A DNA stretch of 64,000 nt, from assembly GCA_963678395.1 (NCBI GenBank), contig OY782827.1, positions 1,984,001 to 2,048,000 of the forward strand. The letters run 5' to 3'. How positions within the stretch are numbered: position 1 is the first letter of the stretch; each line of letters starts with the position of its first letter. The translations under genes were made by a program, and so were the position numbers. The notes beneath the pieces were generated by a model. It was not told the DNA's origin, made no database searches, and saw only the letters and a program-made list of their open reading frames with translations. Below, in pieces: positions 43,589 through 52,677 of this stretch. The DNA comes from JAAYAE01 sp963678395 (GTDB lineage Bacteria; Bacillota; Negativicutes; Acidaminococcales; Acidaminococcaceae).

Positions 43589-45265
43589 TTAAATTCCGAC
43601 ATTACCTTTACTTACTTTATTAAGAATCAAATTACCGATAAGAACTATTCCCAAAATGATAACCGACAATACTGATGCATTTTGAGTGTCAGCATAAGTC
43701 TGTAATTCATAGAGCAAAACACCAATAGTTTTAGTTTCACCACTATATAGCAACAAGGACATAGTCAATTCGTAGAAAGAAGGCATGAAAATCAAAAACC
43801 AAGCTGCTACAACGGAAGGTGCAATTAAAGGAAGTATAATGTCCTTGCAGGTTCTAAGCCAACTAGCTCCCGAACTAAGGGCAGCCTCTTCTAAAGATAT
43901 ATGAACTTGGCTAAGGGAAGCCGCTATTGTACGCACGGCCATGGTCATGTACTTAACCAAATAAGCCACAATTAAAATCCACATAGTAGAATAAAGATTA
44001 AGTCCAAATGTTCCCGAAAAGGTTATTACCAAAGCTAAGGCAATAACTATACTAGGTGTCGACCCGCCTATAATTGTGAGCAAATCAGGTAAAGAACGTC
44101 CCTTAACCCTAGTCTTGACCGATAAATACGCTATAAATATAGAAAGTATCGTACCAATAGTGGCTGCGATAACCGCGTATATAACTGAATTCCAAATACT
44201 TTCCATATATTGAGAACTTGTGAGCACTGGCATCCAACTATCAAAACCTATATTGCTCCAAGTAATAGACTTGGACATACTTTTAAGTAAGGAAGTTAAT
44301 AAAATCGAAAACAACGGTATAATAACAGCAATACTGGCATATGCCCCCACACCCAAAAATGCAGGCCACTTCCACTTACCAAAATCTACCATATTAGGGC
44401 GGGTGCTTTTGCCGCTAATAGTCGTATAGTCCTTGCGTCCCAACATCCAAGTCATAAAAAATAGAAGGGAATTTGCTAAAACCATAAGAGACGCAGCCAA
44501 GGCCGTGGCATTTCTAATGCCGTTATCATCACCCATATATAAATAAGTCACAATACGAGTAGTCATTACTTCTATATTACCAGGCATACCGACAATGGCA
44601 GGAATACCAAAACAAGATCCAGCAGCTATAAATACCAATAATCCACCTGCCAAAATGCTCGGTGCCATAAGTGGCAAAGTTACATCACACAATGTTCGTA
44701 GAGGTGACGCTCCTGAAATGCGTGCCGCTTCCTCTAAGGTAGGATCCATTTTTTCCATTGCACGAGAAATAGTAATAAAAGCAAAAGGTGAATAAAACAA
44801 AGTTAAAACCCAAGCCAATCCACCAAAAGTATAAATATCAAAAAGAGAAGTTTGCAAATGTAACAACCATTTTAAGACCAAATTCATGTAACCAACGCTG
44901 GGATTTAAAAGTTGTACCCAAGCAATAGCTCCTACATAAGGAGGTATCATATAACTTGCAACTAACAAAGTACGGTAAATTTTCTTTCCCGGCAAATTAG
45001 TTCGTCCCACGAGCCAAGCCAAAGGAAAAGTAATGATAACACTGGCAAGCATAACCATCAAGGACAATTCTATGGTATTAGTTAAAGCCTTCCAATTGAC
45101 TAAGGCACTATAAACTTCCCTATAATTGTGTAACTGGAAACTGCCATCCATATACACACTGTCCACCAAAAGAACACCCATAGGAAAAACAACAAAATAT
45201 ATTAACAAAATAACAGAAACTGCAATTACTAAAAATTTACTATTAATCTTGGAGGATAAGCCCAC
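43589..45265 (-). CDS. ABC transporter permease, fused two-domain (FbpB/AfuB-like)
   Basis: This 558-residue protein has about 12 membrane segments and two binding-protein-dependent permease domains, with EAA loops EEAARISGASPLRTLCDVTLPLMAPS and EEAALSSGASWLRTCKDIILPLIAPS. Fused permeases of this size occur in iron(III)- and phosphonate-type importers. The frame opens at TTG 45289, but GTG at 45265 follows AAAGGGG, which lies in the 3' arm of an intergenic hairpin. Confidence 0.9.
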   Translation of the reverse strand: MGLSSKINSKFLVIAVSVILLIYFVVFPMGVLLVDSVYMDGSFQLHNYREVYSALVNWKALTNTIELSLMVMLASVIITFPLAWLVGRTNLPGKKIYRTLLVASYMIPPYVGAIAWVQLLNPSVGYMNLVLKWLLHLQTSLFDIYTFGGLAWVLTLFYSPFAFITISRAMEKMDPTLEEAARISGASPLRTLCDVTLPLMAPSILAGGLLVFIAAGSCFGIPAIVGMPGNIEVMTTRIVTYLYMGDDNGIRNATALAASLMVLANSLLFFMTWMLGRKDYTTISGKSTRPNMVDFGKWKWPAFLGVGAYASIAVIIPLFSILLTSLLKSMSKSITWSNIGFDSWMPVLTSSQYMESIWNSVIYAVIAATIGTILSIFIAYLSVKTRVKGRSLPDLLTIIGGSTPSIVIALALVITFSGTFGLNLYSTMWILIVAYLVKYMTMAVRTIAASLSQVHISLEEAALSSGASWLRTCKDIILPLIAPSVVAAWFLIFMPSFYELTMSLLLYSGETKTIGVLLYELQTYADTQNASVLSVIILGIVLIGNLILNKVSKGNVGI

Positions 45266-45269
45266 TTTT

Positions 45270-45309
45270 GCCCCTTTCCCTGACAACAATAGTTGTCAGG
45301 GAAAGGGGC
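45270..45309 (-). promoter_or_regulatory. Perfect intergenic hairpin covering the permease ribosome binding site
   Basis: GCCCCTTTCCCTGACAAC pairs perfectly with GTTGTCAGGGAAAGGGGC around a short loop, between the second binding-protein gene and the permease. The 3' arm holds the SD AAAGGGG. It may protect the upstream mRNA, partly stop transcription, or limit permease translation, so binding protein exceeds permease. Confidence 0.75.
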
Positions 45310-45313
45310 AAAA

Positions 45314-46354
45314 TCATTCCATAACTCTTACTCGAAAAGCTTCTTTAATCTGAGCATTCTCATCAGCGAGCTTTTGCCAATTAACCTGAATGGCATTGCC
45401 AAGTAAAGTCTGCAAAGCAGGCGCACCATGAGGTGGTGCTACATCTGCCCGCACTGAGTGCATCCAGCCTTTAACTACTGCCTGCTGTCCTTCTTTAGAC
45501 AACCACCAGTCTACGGCTACCCTAGCTCCATCAGGATTTGTCGTTGTGCTCATAATAGCAATCGGACTAGGAATAATAATGCAGCCATCAGTGGGATAAA
45601 TAACTTTTAGATTTTCTTTCTTAGTATCACGCAATTTTAAGATATTCTCTTCCAAAATCATAGCAGCAGTATATTCCCCTGTCAACAATTTATTTTGGAT
45701 AGCTGAATTACCTTGCTCAACGCGGATGCCGTTAGCCTTTAATTGGTCAAAATATCCCCAGCCGTATTTATCAGCCAAAGCCCCTACTGCTACAAAAGCT
45801 GTGCCGGACAATAAAGGATTAGGCATCGCAATTCTGCCCTTCCACCTAGGATCCGTTAAATCTTTCCAAGATTTAGAAGCATCCTCTGCCTTTAACCTGT
45901 CAGCATTATAAGCAATAATCATGTTGCTTATGCGCACTGAAGCCCATGCACCGTTTTTATCTTTAGCCGTAATAACACTCTTTAAATTTGGAGAAACATA
46001 ATTTAGAAACCTTTTCTCTTTTTGTAACTTTAGATAATAGGAAGGATCTGCTACCATTAATAAATCTGCCCCAACCCTATTTGCCTTAATTTCCCCTGCA
46101 ATTTTGGTAACAACTTTTTCCGTGCCACCCTGAAACCAGTTAACTTGCATATTAGGAAAAGTCTTTTTTAGATTTGGTTTACAAATACTATCAATGATAT
46201 CCGGATAAATAGAACTATAAATCATTATTTTACCGGAAGCTCTGTCTTCTCCGCTAGCATTAGTGTCAGCGACTTTTTTATTGCCTCCGCAGCCAGCAGC
46301 CAGCCCCATAGCCAATAATGTTACGGCAACTGCCAACCATTTAGTTGTCCTCAC
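45314..46354 (-). CDS. ABC transporter substrate-binding lipoprotein, paralogue 2 (COG1840-like)
   Basis: This 346-residue protein has a lipoprotein signal (LLAMGLAAGCGG) and the extracellular solute-binding fold: GKIMIYSSIYPDIIDSI, FQGGTEKVVTKIAGEI, MPNPLLSGTAFVAVGALADKYGW, GNSAIQNKLLTGEYTAAMI. It is closely similar along its whole length to the protein encoded just upstream (46372-47418), so the pair is a recent tandem duplication. Iron(III) is the commonest ligand of this group, but the substrate is not shown by the sequence. Confidence 0.9.
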   Translation of the reverse strand: MRTTKWLAVAVTLLAMGLAAGCGGNKKVADTNASGEDRASGKIMIYSSIYPDIIDSICKPNLKKTFPNMQVNWFQGGTEKVVTKIAGEIKANRVGADLLMVADPSYYLKLQKEKRFLNYVSPNLKSVITAKDKNGAWASVRISNMIIAYNADRLKAEDASKSWKDLTDPRWKGRIAMPNPLLSGTAFVAVGALADKYGWGYFDQLKANGIRVEQGNSAIQNKLLTGEYTAAMILEENILKLRDTKKENLKVIYPTDGCIIIPSPIAIMSTTTNPDGARVAVDWWLSKEGQQAVVKGWMHSVRADVAPPHGAPALQTLLGNAIQVNWQKLADENAQIKEAFRVRVME

Positions 46355-46371
46355 ACTATTTCCTCCTTTTA

Positions 46372-47418
46372 TTAATCCATTACCCTTGCGCGAAATTCCT
46401 CTTTAATTTTAGCATCTTCATTAGCCAATTTTTCCCAGTTAACTTTAATAGCCTTGCCTATAAATGTTTTCAAAGCAGGAGCACCTGTTGGTGGCTCTAC
46501 GTCTGCACGTACAGAATGCATCCAGCCTTTAACTACTGCCTTTTGTCCCTCTTTAGATAACCACCAGTCCACAACTGCCTTAGCACCTTCAGGATTCTTA
46601 GTCGTGCTCATAATAGCAATCAGGCTAGGGATAGAAATAACACCGTCACTAGGATAAATAACTTTTAAGGGTTCATGCTTTGTTGCAGCCAACTTCAAAA
46701 TGTTTTCCTCTAAAATCATTGCTGCAGAATATTCTCCTGTTAACAACTTGTTTTGAATAGCAGAATTTCCTTGTTCAACACGAATATCATTAGCTTTTAA
46801 TTGATCAAAATATTCCCAGCCATATTTATCAGCCAAAGCACCAACTGCTACAAAAGCTGTACCGGAAAGCAAGGGATTAGGCATAGCGATTTTGCCTTTC
46901 CACTTAGGATCTGTTAAATCTTTCCAAGATTTAGGAGCATCTTCCGGTTTAATTTTATCGCTATTGTAAGCAATAATCATATTAGAAATACGTACGGCTG
47001 TCCAAGCGCCATCTTTGTCCTTACTGGAAATAACGTCTTTATCATTAGGAGAAATATAATTTAGTAAATGTTTTTCGTCCTTTAATTTCAAATAATAGGA
47101 AGGATCTGCAACCATCAAAACATCTGCACCCACTCTATTAGCTTTGATTTCACCGGCAATCTTAGTTTTGATTTTTTCTGTGCCGCCCTGGAACCACTTA
47201 ACGTTAAGTCCCTTAATTGCCTTAGCAATATTAGGTTTATAAATTGAATCAATAATATCAGGATAAATGGAAGTATAAACCATTACTTCTCCTGAAACTT
47301 TACTGCTGCCAGCCTTTGTATCAGCGGCTTTTTTGTCATTACTGCCACACCCTACTGCCAACCCCATAGCTACCAATGTTGCGGCAACTGCCATCCATTT
47401 TGCCTTTTTCACAAACAT
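46372..47418 (-). CDS. ABC transporter substrate-binding lipoprotein, paralogue 1 (COG1840-like)
   Basis: This 348-residue protein begins MFVKKAKWMAVAATLVAMG and has lipobox VGCGS. It has the same fold and motifs as its neighbour: VYTSIYPDIIDSIYKP, GGTEKIKTKIAGEIKANRVGADVLMVADPSYYLKL and EGDQ-like ligand loop GNSAIQNKLLTGEYS. It is the first gene of the importer operon (SBP-SBP-permease-ATPase), with SD GGAGTG upstream. Two binding proteins feeding one permease may widen ligand range. Confidence 0.9.
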   Translation of the reverse strand: MFVKKAKWMAVAATLVAMGLAVGCGSNDKKAADTKAGSSKVSGEVMVYTSIYPDIIDSIYKPNIAKAIKGLNVKWFQGGTEKIKTKIAGEIKANRVGADVLMVADPSYYLKLKDEKHLLNYISPNDKDVISSKDKDGAWTAVRISNMIIAYNSDKIKPEDAPKSWKDLTDPKWKGKIAMPNPLLSGTAFVAVGALADKYGWEYFDQLKANDIRVEQGNSAIQNKLLTGEYSAAMILEENILKLAATKHEPLKVIYPSDGVISIPSLIAIMSTTKNPEGAKAVVDWWLSKEGQKAVVKGWMHSVRADVEPPTGAPALKTFIGKAIKVNWEKLANEDAKIKEEFRARVMD

Positions 47419-47591
47419 CCACTCCTTTGTGTTGTTTTACACTTATAAAGTTCGCTTACCTAAGTTAAAATCCTGCTTGTATAGTTTACAATTTTTTCAG
47501 AATATAATCAATATTATGAAAACAAGAACCCTGCGGGACTTTTTTCGCCCACCAAGCCTTTGTCAGCATAAATACTTGCTTTACGAGCGAA

Positions 47592-48662
47592 TTATTTTTT
47601 TGCGATAAAATTTATTTCCCAGCAAGGAATATAAGGATGTTTGCGCAAATAAAGCTTATAAGGTGCAATATTCCATAGTATTTGTGGTAATTTCCACAAA
47701 TCATCATCTCTATGATAGGCTGCTACAAAGAGTTTTGGCATATATATTGCTAAATGCTCATGGCCACCTATAATAGTCTCTGCCTCCGCTCCTTCAACGT
47801 CCATTTTTATGTAACTAACAGTTCCTGTGCCTAAAATATGGTCTAGAGAATCCACCTCTATGTTAGCCTTTCCCTCTTTAGACAAACTGGACATTCTTCC
47901 CCCTCTTTGGAAAAAGTTTTGTGTACCTGGTTCCTGCCAAACGCCCTTGTTTAGCAGCTTTACTCTTGTTAACTGCTCCTGCGCTACAAACCGCTCTAAC
48001 TTAACAAAATTTTTCTTGTCAGGTTCCAGTGCGAATATTTGACGATAAGTATTTCCTGTCAGTTTTAAAAATTCTCTGATAGTATCACCATCATAAGCAC
48101 CCAAGTCTACATAAACTTCATCTTCACTAAAATCCAACAGTTCTATTAAATCGTCCTGTCTTTGGCTGGTGCTATGTCGCAAATATTCTAATTTACCACT
48201 TATTTTATAATTTAAAATATCAGCAAAAACTTCCCTAGAGCGTTCATCTGCCAGCTTGTCATATACCATTTGTAGCTGCTTGGCATGAACTTGAAGCCAA
48301 GAAAAACTAACAATATCGTCTCCGTCAAAAATCGCCACATGCGGAGCATAGGTTTCATGTTTAATTGCTAATTCATAAAAGTTTTTTAACAAAAGTGGTG
48401 ACTCACTAGCAAAAGCAATAACCACGACAAAATCCTCATATTGTTGCACAATATCCGCATATTTTCGTACCGGATAACTACGAAAAGTTTGCCCGCGCAC
48501 AAAAGCATCACTAGCAAAAACTCCTGATACTTCAATGCCTTCAACAAGGCATCTATCCAGAATTCTGTCGGCATCGTTGCCCATACCATATAATATTATG
48601 GGTTTATTTGCCGCTTGTAAATTTTCCCAAAAAGTTTTCGTTTCCACTACAAAATCTAACAT
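47592..48662 (-). CDS. FkbM-family methyltransferase with N-terminal Rossmann-like domain
   Basis: This 356-residue protein has an N-terminal nucleotide-binding-like region (PIILYGMGNDADRILDRCL, about 20-125) and a C-terminal FkbM methyltransferase domain with SAM motif VYVDLGAYDGDT, FALEPDKKNF and IKMDVEGAEAETI. FkbM enzymes O-methylate sugars and polyketides; in this fused form a role in surface glycan modification is likely but unproven. ATG at 48662 follows AAAGGAG by 8 bases. An IS3-family element ends only 10 bases upstream of that SD, so the native promoter is displaced. Confidence 0.85.
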   Translation of the reverse strand: MLDFVVETKTFWENLQAANKPIILYGMGNDADRILDRCLVEGIEVSGVFASDAFVRGQTFRSYPVRKYADIVQQYEDFVVVIAFASESPLLLKNFYELAIKHETYAPHVAIFDGDDIVSFSWLQVHAKQLQMVYDKLADERSREVFADILNYKISGKLEYLRHSTSQRQDDLIELLDFSEDEVYVDLGAYDGDTIREFLKLTGNTYRQIFALEPDKKNFVKLERFVAQEQLTRVKLLNKGVWQEPGTQNFFQRGGRMSSLSKEGKANIEVDSLDHILGTGTVSYIKMDVEGAEAETIIGGHEHLAIYMPKLFVAAYHRDDDLWKLPQILWNIAPYKLYLRKHPYIPCWEINFIAKK

Positions 48663-48720
48663 AAAATACACTCCTTTAGTGAAGTGGTCAATATAAAAAG
48701 GACACTATAACCACTAATAA

Positions 48721-49590
48721 TTAGTTGCACCTATCTAGACGAAACTGTATGGGAGATTTATATTGCAGTTTAGCAACAGGCCTTTGCATATTAAAATAGT
48801 CTACAGCTTGATGAACAACAATAAAAATATCGTTTGCTTTCTTGAAATGGAAATCCAAGTTCAATTCTTCTTTGAACCAACCGAAAAAACTCTCAATAAC
48901 AGCATTATCATGTGGCGTTCCCGCACGAGACATACTCTGGATAATGCCATATCTCTTCAAAAGCGTTGTGAACGCAGGCGAGCTATACTGTGAACCTTGA
49001 TCGGAATGCAGTATTGTTGGCTCTGAACCAGCAGCCTTTCCAATTAAAACTAAGAGATCTGTTAGTGGTTTAAGAACAAAAGGCAGGTCTTCACGAAAAC
49101 CAAAATTCCAAGACACCATTTCATTATTAAATAAATCTAAGTAACATGTAAAGAAGCATTTTCTGCCATGCCAGTAGAATTCGGTAATATCTGTTACAAC
49201 CTTTTGTAATGGTCTCTTAGCCGTGAAATTGCGGTTTAGAATATTTTTAAAGATATTATGCTCTTTTCCAACACCGCCCCAGTGTTTCTTTTTTCGTGCC
49301 TTAGACTGGATGCCAATACTTTGCATGCAAGAGAGCACCCTCGGGAGACAAATATGCCATCCGGTATCTTTCAAAATTCGATTACGAATTCTGCGATAGC
49401 CATAGCTGGGTTTTTCTTCATGAACTTTACGTATAAATAATATAATTTCTTGCCGCTGTAACTCATATGTATTGGGACGATTTTTATGTTTTATCCAGTT
49501 ATAATATCCAGCTCTAGATACCGAAAACTGTTTACATAACCATACTACAGAATAACGGTCACTTAATTCGAATATCGCCTCGAAATACAA
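48721..49590 (-). CDS. IS3-family OrfB, DDE transposase
   Basis: This 289-residue integrase-fold transposase has the HTH_21 region (YGYRRIRNRI), D1 in VVTDITEF, D2 in HSDQGSQYSS and E in ESFFGWFKEEL, followed by YFNMQRPVAKLQYKSPIQFR. It starts in the -1 frame relative to OrfA. Native expression is probably as an OrfAB fusion by frameshift on an A-rich run in the orfA end. It is the intact reference for the broken copy at 28909. Confidence 0.94.
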   Translation of the reverse strand: MYFEAIFELSDRYSVVWLCKQFSVSRAGYYNWIKHKNRPNTYELQRQEIILFIRKVHEEKPSYGYRRIRNRILKDTGWHICLPRVLSCMQSIGIQSKARKKKHWGGVGKEHNIFKNILNRNFTAKRPLQKVVTDITEFYWHGRKCFFTCYLDLFNNEMVSWNFGFREDLPFVLKPLTDLLVLIGKAAGSEPTILHSDQGSQYSSPAFTTLLKRYGIIQSMSRAGTPHDNAVIESFFGWFKEELNLDFHFKKANDIFIVVHQAVDYFNMQRPVAKLQYKSPIQFRLDRCN

Positions 49591-49595
49591 TCGTA

Positions 49596-49943
49596 TTAAT
49601 TTCCTGCCTTGACATGCCCCCTCTGATATTCTAATATTTTTTTTAGTTTTGCAAGCTCGATATCTTTTTTAGCCAGCTCATATCTAAGGTGTTCTTCGAT
49701 GGATAGCGTTTTTCTGTTTTGATATGTAGCAAGAGGATTTCCAGGACGTCTCTTGGATTCTAGTCCAGATTCCCCTTTATCTCTATATATTCTTGCCCAG
49801 TAACAAATTAGCGATTTATCTAAATTAAGTTGTTTGGATAGTTTCCCACTGCTTTCGCCAGCTAAATTTCTCTGCACAACTGATAATTTAAATTCCTTGC
49901 TAAAATATCTCTTATTTCCACCTTTGAGGCCCATTATTTTCAC
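49596..49943 (-). CDS. IS3-family OrfA, helix-turn-helix protein
   Basis: The 115 residues are identical to OrfA at 28556-28903, with HTH (SGKLSKQLNLDKSLICYWA) and a C-terminal zipper helix. It binds the IS ends and regulates or fuses to OrfB. Confidence 0.92.
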   Translation of the reverse strand: MKIMGLKGGNKRYFSKEFKLSVVQRNLAGESSGKLSKQLNLDKSLICYWARIYRDKGESGLESKRRPGNPLATYQNRKTLSIEEHLRYELAKKDIELAKLKKILEYQRGHVKAGN

Positions 49944-50090
49944 CGCTTTTTTACAAAATTATAACACTAAGTCACCAGTGGTTTAAGTGTCCACTTAGAT
50001 GTTACCACTTCATTTAGCTGGTAGTAGTATATCATATACACCAGTCTAAAGGAGCGCTGTTTTACTTTTTTTAGATAAATTGGGTTCCTC

Positions 50091-51308
50091 TTATTGCATC
50101 CCTGTAGGCCAAATAAACCCGGTTGTCTTAGAAACAATATCACTATATGTAACGTTGCCCGTTTCAATGACAACATTATTCTTGGCTATAATCTGCCCCA
50201 CAAACTTAGGACAACTATTATCTAGTGTTATTGAACCGTTAGAGGATAACAAGCCATAAACCATTTCTCTGTAAAGATACAAGTCGCCATTAGAAGCTAT
50301 CATTATTCTGTCAGTATCTCTGTTACTGCCATTGACCGCGTACTCCATGGTTCCTTTTACAAATATCCTAACATTTCCGGTCACCGGTCCGCCACTAAAA
50401 AAAACATTATTATCAAAAATAATAGTTAAAGGTGGCTTGGTGGTATCTGTAGGTCCTACTATACCATTAGTAGTATAAAACGTTATCGGCCTGTCGCTAT
50501 GCACAAAAAGTGTAACATCACTAGTACTGTAAAGCAAATACCCCCAGTTATTCCACCAATTAACCGCTAGCGGCCAATTCATCAAATAATTGCCGCTGGT
50601 TTGGATATTAATAGCGTCCCACAACCCAGTAGGGGTTATCGTAGTCAAGTTAGCATAATTAGATTGCAAGAAAACACTGTCGGGAATTTTTGTTGCAATA
50701 GTACTTTGATATGTGCCGATATAGTTTCCATTTTTAGTAGGGTTTTTATTACCTGTTTTATCTATTATTTTTTGGCTAGCGTAAACATCACCTACTAGCC
50801 TATAGTTAGAATTTCTTACAGTTACTGTTCCACCAGCTTGTATTAATCCAGGTAGCTGTATGCCTGTGTTTGAAGCAGCCGTAGTAACTACTCTCTTCAA
50901 TATTTTTTGTATGCCATTTACCTGCCCTACCGCGGTGATAGTATATTCTGTAGCAGCGGTCGGCGTTTCCGTATTTGATAGTTCCGGGGAAATATATACG
51001 GCATATTCAGCTTGCTTCTTCCCCTTCAAACCCTCATCTGCAATACTTAGCATTGCCTCACTTAAAGCCTTCTTACTTGTACTTTTAGCTAACCAGTTCC
51101 AATCACTGCCGTCCGCACTATTGTTCAATTCTGTTTTAGCACGCACAAACCCTGCCTCTGCCGCGTACCAAGCTTGTTGTTCTTCCCAATCGGTTTGAGC
51201 TGTTTTATTTTCGTTAGCCAACATGGGCAACCAAGCAACTCCAACTATAAGCAAAAATAACATCATTACTAACGCAATAACTGCCATAGAACCCCGTTGT
51301 GATTTCAT
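50091..51308 (-). CDS. PilX-like pilus assembly protein
   Basis: This 405-residue protein has a hydrophobic N-terminal helix (GSMAVIALVMMLFLLIVGVAW) followed by EEQQAWYAAEAGFVRAKTEL, the AAEAG-type pattern of PilX N-termini. The rest is a beta-rich repeat region (GDVYASQKI, VFFSGGPVTGNVRIF) resembling a right-handed helix fold. ATG at 51308 with AAAGGTG upstream is preferred to the frame start at 51380. It is the last gene of a three-gene pilin set. An IS3 element lies downstream. Confidence 0.8.
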   Translation of the reverse strand: MKSQRGSMAVIALVMMLFLLIVGVAWLPMLANENKTAQTDWEEQQAWYAAEAGFVRAKTELNNSADGSDWNWLAKSTSKKALSEAMLSIADEGLKGKKQAEYAVYISPELSNTETPTAATEYTITAVGQVNGIQKILKRVVTTAASNTGIQLPGLIQAGGTVTVRNSNYRLVGDVYASQKIIDKTGNKNPTKNGNYIGTYQSTIATKIPDSVFLQSNYANLTTITPTGLWDAINIQTSGNYLMNWPLAVNWWNNWGYLLYSTSDVTLFVHSDRPITFYTTNGIVGPTDTTKPPLTIIFDNNVFFSGGPVTGNVRIFVKGTMEYAVNGSNRDTDRIMIASNGDLYLYREMVYGLLSSNGSITLDNSCPKFVGQIIAKNNVVIETGNVTYSDIVSKTTGFIWPTGMQ

Positions 51309-51403
51309 AATTTCACCTTTTCTTAAATAGATAACTTTATCATAGCAACTTCTTTCATCTGTTCTAACATAGCTGCTCACAAATATAGTCTTCTAAAAAT
51401 TGT

Positions 51404-52033
51404 CTATTCATTACTGTTATCAGCCGGCAACGGCGCCACGCTAGTGCGCAAATGTTCTTCTTTCATGCTACCAGACATAGTATATTGCATGGGCAAATCA
51501 ATTTTATATAGTTCCACATCCATACTGCTAATAAGTCTGGCCGGTATAATAGGAAAATCCGTAGTTGCGGTAAACAGGGAGTTTGCATCTTTTTCCGGGA
51601 ATACATAAGTTTTAGTTGTAGCTCCGATAGTCTTCGTAACCTTCATTTGTTTATGAGTCCACCCACTAGGCTGCTGCAATTCAACAGTTATATCTACTTC
51701 ATCAGCAACAGATGCGGCATCATAGTTATCCCTGACAATATTGCTTACGTACTCCATTTTAGTAATACCATTAAACCCCACACTATCTGCCGTAAGTGTA
51801 GTTTGTGTTCCTCCACTATAAAACTTTATGCTATCTACAGCGGCATAACGTAATGTAGTCTTTACTTCATTCATAATGGTCCTTGCCTGCATAAAAAGTT
51901 CTTGTTGTGATACACCTGCCTGTTGATGCTTGACACCTTGAGAAAACAACCCAATAAGCGTGCCAAAAATAATACCCATGAGCACAATGGCAACTAGTAA
52001 TTCTATTAATGTGAACCCCGAAATTTTTTTCAT
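51404..52033 (-). CDS. Type IV prepilin-like protein (PilW-like)
   Basis: This 209-residue protein has a class III prepilin signal, KKISGFTLIELLVAIVLMGIIFGTLIGLF, cleaved after Gly by a PilD-type peptidase. The pilin helix is followed by a soluble domain. It lies 9 bases after the PilV-like gene and about 95 bases before the PilX-like gene, as in minor-pilin operons. Confidence 0.88.
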   Translation of the reverse strand: MKKISGFTLIELLVAIVLMGIIFGTLIGLFSQGVKHQQAGVSQQELFMQARTIMNEVKTTLRYAAVDSIKFYSGGTQTTLTADSVGFNGITKMEYVSNIVRDNYDAASVADEVDITVELQQPSGWTHKQMKVTKTIGATTKTYVFPEKDANSLFTATTDFPIIPARLISSMDVELYKIDLPMQYTMSGSMKEEHLRTSVAPLPADNSNE

Positions 52034-52042
52034 TGTACCATC

Positions 52043-52495
52043 CTATTCAACCGCAACATATGTCGCAAGCCTCACACTTTCAGACGTTGTATCCATCCAG
52101 CTCACAGTCACTGCTATTTTATATAACTTATCTTGTCCAAAATCAGTACTATCACTATATACTTGCAATGCAGAACACTCAGCAATATACTCTATATTTT
52201 CACCGGGTAACTTCACAACTTTTTCCCCATTTGCTACTGTTAACAAAGCAGCTAAGCCCTGATCAGCAGTATATTTTTCTCCTGCGCCTTTTTTCAAAAA
52301 TTCTATTCTTTGCGCAGCAATCTCCATAGCCCGCTCTGAGCTGGCTGCCATAACACTTGCTTTAGTACCTTGGGTATATAAGTAGCTTAAAGTTACTAAG
52401 GCAACGGACACGATAACAACAGTCACAATAGCATCTATCATCAAGAATCCTTTATTATTTTTTAACATTTTTAAATATCTTGGGATAATCTCCAT
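52043..52495 (-). CDS. Type IV prepilin-like protein (PilV-like)
   Basis: This 150-residue protein has the prepilin signal NNKGFLMIDAIVTVVIVSVALVTLSYLY, with Asp replacing the usual Glu5 region (GFLMIDAI). The frame is open to 52648, but ATG at 52495 with AGAGG upstream (MEIIPRYLKML) gives a normal leader. It is the first gene of the minor-pilin set. The pilus motor genes are not in this window. Confidence 0.82.
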   Translation of the reverse strand: MEIIPRYLKMLKNNKGFLMIDAIVTVVIVSVALVTLSYLYTQGTKASVMAASSERAMEIAAQRIEFLKKGAGEKYTADQGLAALLTVANGEKVVKLPGENIEYIAECSALQVYSDSTDFGQDKLYKIAVTVSWMDTTSESVRLATYVAVE

Positions 52496-52677
52496 GAGAG
52501 ACCTCTTTCTCTTCTTTATAATAAAAAACTCTTTCAATATCGTTTTAATTATAACATAAATATCTATATCAAGTAACAAAATAAAATACTGTGAGATACT
52601 TGTGAAAAAACTTAAAACATTTTTAAGCCTCAACTTTCGATAAAACATTCTAATATATGGCTTTCAACCATTATCTT

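Larger units (their letters stand above)
48680..50012 (-). mobile_element. IS3-family element, copy 2 (intact)
   Basis: This 1333-bp element has imperfect inverted ends (TGAAGTGGTAACATCTAAGT and TGAAGTGGTCAATATAAA) and TTTAG on both sides, consistent with a short target duplication. Both ORFs are open. It lies between the pilX-like gene and the FkbM gene, in the same direction as both, and may drive FkbM transcription. Confidence 0.93.
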
